From contig JAEXGP010000213.1 of NCBI GenBank assembly GCA_023450775.1, positions 1 through 7,655 on the forward strand: a stretch of 7,655 nt of DNA, given 5' to 3'. The position numbers and the translations under genes are program-made. Below, one piece after another: positions 6,284-7,655 of the stretch; position 1 is the stretch's first letter, and each line of letters begins with the position of its first letter. The DNA is from Actinomycetes bacterium. Lineage in GTDB: Bacteria > Actinomycetota > Acidimicrobiia > Acidimicrobiales > Microtrichaceae. Under the pieces are notes generated by a model. That model did no database searches and had not been told where the DNA came from. It saw only the letters and a program-made list of their open reading frames with translations.

Positions 6284-6334
6284 ATGGACCGACCTGGTGA
6301 GCCGGCACGCGCCCGTCGGCAGGCGCGGCGGTGA
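6284..6334 (+). CDS. Possible leaderless Arg-rich leader peptide (16 aa)
   Basis: ATG 6284 encodes MDRPGEPARARRQARR, with six arginines in sixteen residues, and ends at TGA 6332-6334. The stop overlaps the GTG start of the acyltransferase at 6331 as GTGA. The ATG is 7 nt after TATGCT and lacks a ribosome site, so it would be read from a leaderless mRNA. Ribosomes ending here are placed exactly to restart on the acyltransferase. Short coupled leaders of this general kind are known in mycobacteria, the best studied being Cys-rich; an attenuation role here is speculation. It could instead be untranslated sequence that happens to be open. Confidence 0.35.
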   Translation: MDRPGEPARARRQARR

Positions 6335-7533
6335 GCGCCACCACGATCTCCGGCAGCGGCCACACGTCCGCGATCGCCCGCGGCGGCTCGCTCGTCCCCC
6401 ACCTCAGCGCCCTCGACGGCGCCAGGGCGGTGGCCGCGCTCGGCGTGCTCGTGAACCACGTCGCGCTCCTGAGCGGCTGGACCGGTCGCCACCAGGGCAT
6501 CGGCCAGTACCTGGCCCGGGCCGAGGTCGGCGTGTCGATCTTCTTCGTGCTGTCGGGCTACCTGCTCTACCGACCGTTCGTCGCCGACCGCCTGGCCGGG
6601 CGGGAGCAACGCGACACCCGGGACTACGCCCGGCGGCGCATCCTGCGCATCGTCCCCGCCTACTGGCTGGCGCTCACGATCATCGGCTTCGTCCTGCAGG
6701 CCCCGGGCTTCGACGAGCCGCACAGCATCGTGTCGCACTACCTGCTGCTGCAGATCTACGACATCAACCAGGTCGTCGGTGGGCCGGTGCAGCAGGCCTG
6801 GACGCTCGCCACCGAGGTCAGCTTCTACGTCTTCCTGCCGTGCTGGGCCTGGCTGCTGGCCCGGCGCAGGCGCTCCCCCGAACGCCAGCTGCGGCTCGAG
6901 GTGCTGGGCGTGGCCGCGCTGTGGGGTGGCGCCATGTTGTTGAAGGGCGGGGCGGTCGCCTCGAACCTGAACGGCGAGCAGGTGGGCATGCTCAACACCT
7001 GGCTCCCGTTCCGCATGGACGAGTTCGCACTCGGCATGGGGATCGCCGTGGCGGCCGCCTGGTTCCAGCACCGCAAGGTCACGCTGCCCACCGGGGCCCG
7101 GGCCGCCGTCCTGACGCTCGGGTCGTGGGCCGTCGCCGCGGTCCTCTACTGGTTCCTGTGCACACAGCTCGACATGCCGCTGGGGCCGATCTACACGCCG
7201 CGGCAGTCCGTCGTGCTCCGGGCGCTGTACGCCTTCGTGGCGCTGTTCGTGATCCTGCCGGCGGTGTTCGCGAGCACCGAGCGGGGTCCCGCACGGGCCG
7301 TGCTGGCCAACCGGCCGATCGTGTGGGTGGGCCTGATCTCCTACGGCATCTACCTGTGGCACGAGGCGTTCCAGGACGTGTACCTGCGGCTGACCGACCA
7401 GCCGCCGCTGCAGGCCAACGCCGTCGGCATGCTCGTGTTCACCACGCTGGCGTCCTTCGCGGCCGCCGCGGCGAGCTGGTACCTGCTCGAACGGCCGGTG
7501 ATGCGCTGGGGCCGTCACCGCCGCCCCGGCTGA
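6331..7533 (+). CDS. Acyltransferase-3 family membrane acyltransferase, stand-alone
   Basis: A 400-residue integral membrane acyltransferase predicted to O-acylate an envelope sugar. Motifs are LSALDGARA (25-33), the conserved histidine H43 in VLVNHVA, VSIFFVLSGYLLYRPF (68-83), RRRILRIVPAYW (101-112), AWTLATEVSFYVFLP (156-170, with E162) and ISYGIYLWHEAF (336-347), ending in WYLLERPV (383-390). About ten hydrophobic helices fill the rest. Unlike the AT3 gene at the left of the window, it has no SGNH domain, so it should transfer its group without a periplasmic relay or use another protein. The start is GTG 6331: a partial AGG at 6321-6323 lies 7 nt upstream, the first conserved motif follows about 25 residues in, and a leader ORF ends in a GTGA overlap with it. 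It is divergent from the second GT-C gene. The acyl group and acceptor are not known. Confidence 0.92.
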   Translation: MSATTISGSGHTSAIARGGSLVPHLSALDGARAVAALGVLVNHVALLSGWTGRHQGIGQYLARAEVGVSIFFVLSGYLLYRPFVADRLAGREQRDTRDYARRRILRIVPAYWLALTIIGFVLQAPGFDEPHSIVSHYLLLQIYDINQVVGGPVQQAWTLATEVSFYVFLPCWAWLLARRRRSPERQLRLEVLGVAALWGGAMLLKGGAVASNLNGEQVGMLNTWLPFRMDEFALGMGIAVAAAWFQHRKVTLPTGARAAVLTLGSWAVAAVLYWFLCTQLDMPLGPIYTPRQSVVLRALYAFVALFVILPAVFASTERGPARAVLANRPIVWVGLISYGIYLWHEAFQDVYLRLTDQPPLQANAVGMLVFTTLASFAAAAASWYLLERPVMRWGRHRRPG

Positions 7534-7655
7534 GCCTGGATCCACCGGTGTGATCGGTAGGTGATCGGCGCGTATCCGCGGAAAGTGCCCTTCCTGTTGC
7601 GACGATGGCGGTTCTCTACGCCTCCACAGCCGCAAACGAAAGGGCACCTTCAGAG
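7534..7655. other. Gene-free right edge after the acyltransferase
   Basis: No convincing coding frame is present in these 122 bases. They hold an 8-bp palindrome CACCGGTG (7543-7550), a direct repeat of GTGATCGG (7550-7557 and 7561-7568, 11 bp apart) and the large imperfect inverted repeat described separately. No compact GC stem followed by a T-run is seen, so no standard terminator for the acyltransferase gene can be called. Confidence 0.6.
7581..7651. repeat. 71-bp imperfect inverted repeat, 31-bp arms and 9-nt loop
   Basis: Left arm 7581-7611 and right arm 7621-7651 pair without gaps at 23 of 31 positions around the loop TTCTCTACG. The best block is GTGCCCTT (7585-7592) against AAGGGCAC (7640-7647), at the outer end. 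As minus-strand RNA, four of the eight mismatches become G-U wobbles (7584/7648, 7593/7639, 7602/7630, 7605/7627), giving 27 of 31 paired. It may be a small mobile-element remnant with terminal repeats, the edge of an insertion sequence lying beyond the window, or a structured RNA or attenuator. I cannot name a family. Confidence 0.65.

Noticed and set aside
6259..7647. Minus-strand open frame of 462 codons across the right acyltransferase
   Set aside because: Composition is His/Gln/Arg/Gly-rich with no motif. The plus strand has full AT3 motifs. It does not explain the inverted repeat in which it begins.
7581..7651. Intrinsic transcription terminator for the right acyltransferase
   Set aside because: On the plus strand the pairing is broken by eight mismatches and no T-run follows, so it does not look like a standard terminator.
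1..7655. CRISPR arrays, tRNA or rRNA genes, phage or toxin-antitoxin genes
   Set aside because: No regularly spaced repeats, no tRNA-like cloverleaf sequence and no corresponding protein motifs were seen on either strand.

Overview
This is a very GC-rich window with almost every third codon position G or C in its real genes. Most GTG/ATG starts follow weak or absent Shine-Dalgarno sites, and two promoters look leaderless, so it reads as chromosomal DNA of a high-GC actinobacterium. The poly-threonine linker in the first gene is a style I associate with Acidimicrobiia (Iamia/Ilumatobacter relatives), but that placement is inference.

The window holds six well-supported protein genes, all of a cell-envelope glycan assembly and decoration type. 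On the minus strand at the left, a GT-C (GT39/ArnT-like) membrane glycosyltransferase (1939-3378) overlaps by 8 bp a large acyltransferase-3/SGNH fusion (3-1946). On the plus strand in the middle, a GT2 polyprenyl-phosphate-sugar-synthase-like enzyme (about 3498-4283) shares an ATGA overlap with a small DUF2304 membrane protein (4280-4726). On the minus strand again, a second GT-C transferase (4675-6225) runs tail to tail into the DUF2304 gene with a 52-bp overlap. On the plus strand at the right is a second, stand-alone acyltransferase-3 (6331-7533). The last 122 bases carry no gene but contain a striking 71-bp imperfect inverted repeat.

The likely joint job is as follows. The GT2 enzyme loads a sugar onto a polyprenyl phosphate at the cytoplasmic face, with the DUF2304 protein as membrane anchor or activator. 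One or both GT-C enzymes use the flipped lipid-linked sugar outside the membrane. The two AT3 enzymes acylate the glycan. The resemblance to the streptococcal GacI/GacJ/GacL side-chain system is at the level of enzyme classes and gene neighbourhood, not proven substrate.

The unusual parts are in gene starts and at the right edge. Two plus-strand genes are each preceded by a short Arg-rich ORF whose ATG sits 7 nt after a -10-like hexamer and whose TGA overlaps a downstream GTG as GTGA. The GT2 gene also has a near-perfect AGGAGGG correctly spaced to an ATC codon. The terminal inverted repeat has all four of its A-C mismatches resolving to G-U pairs if read as minus-strand RNA.
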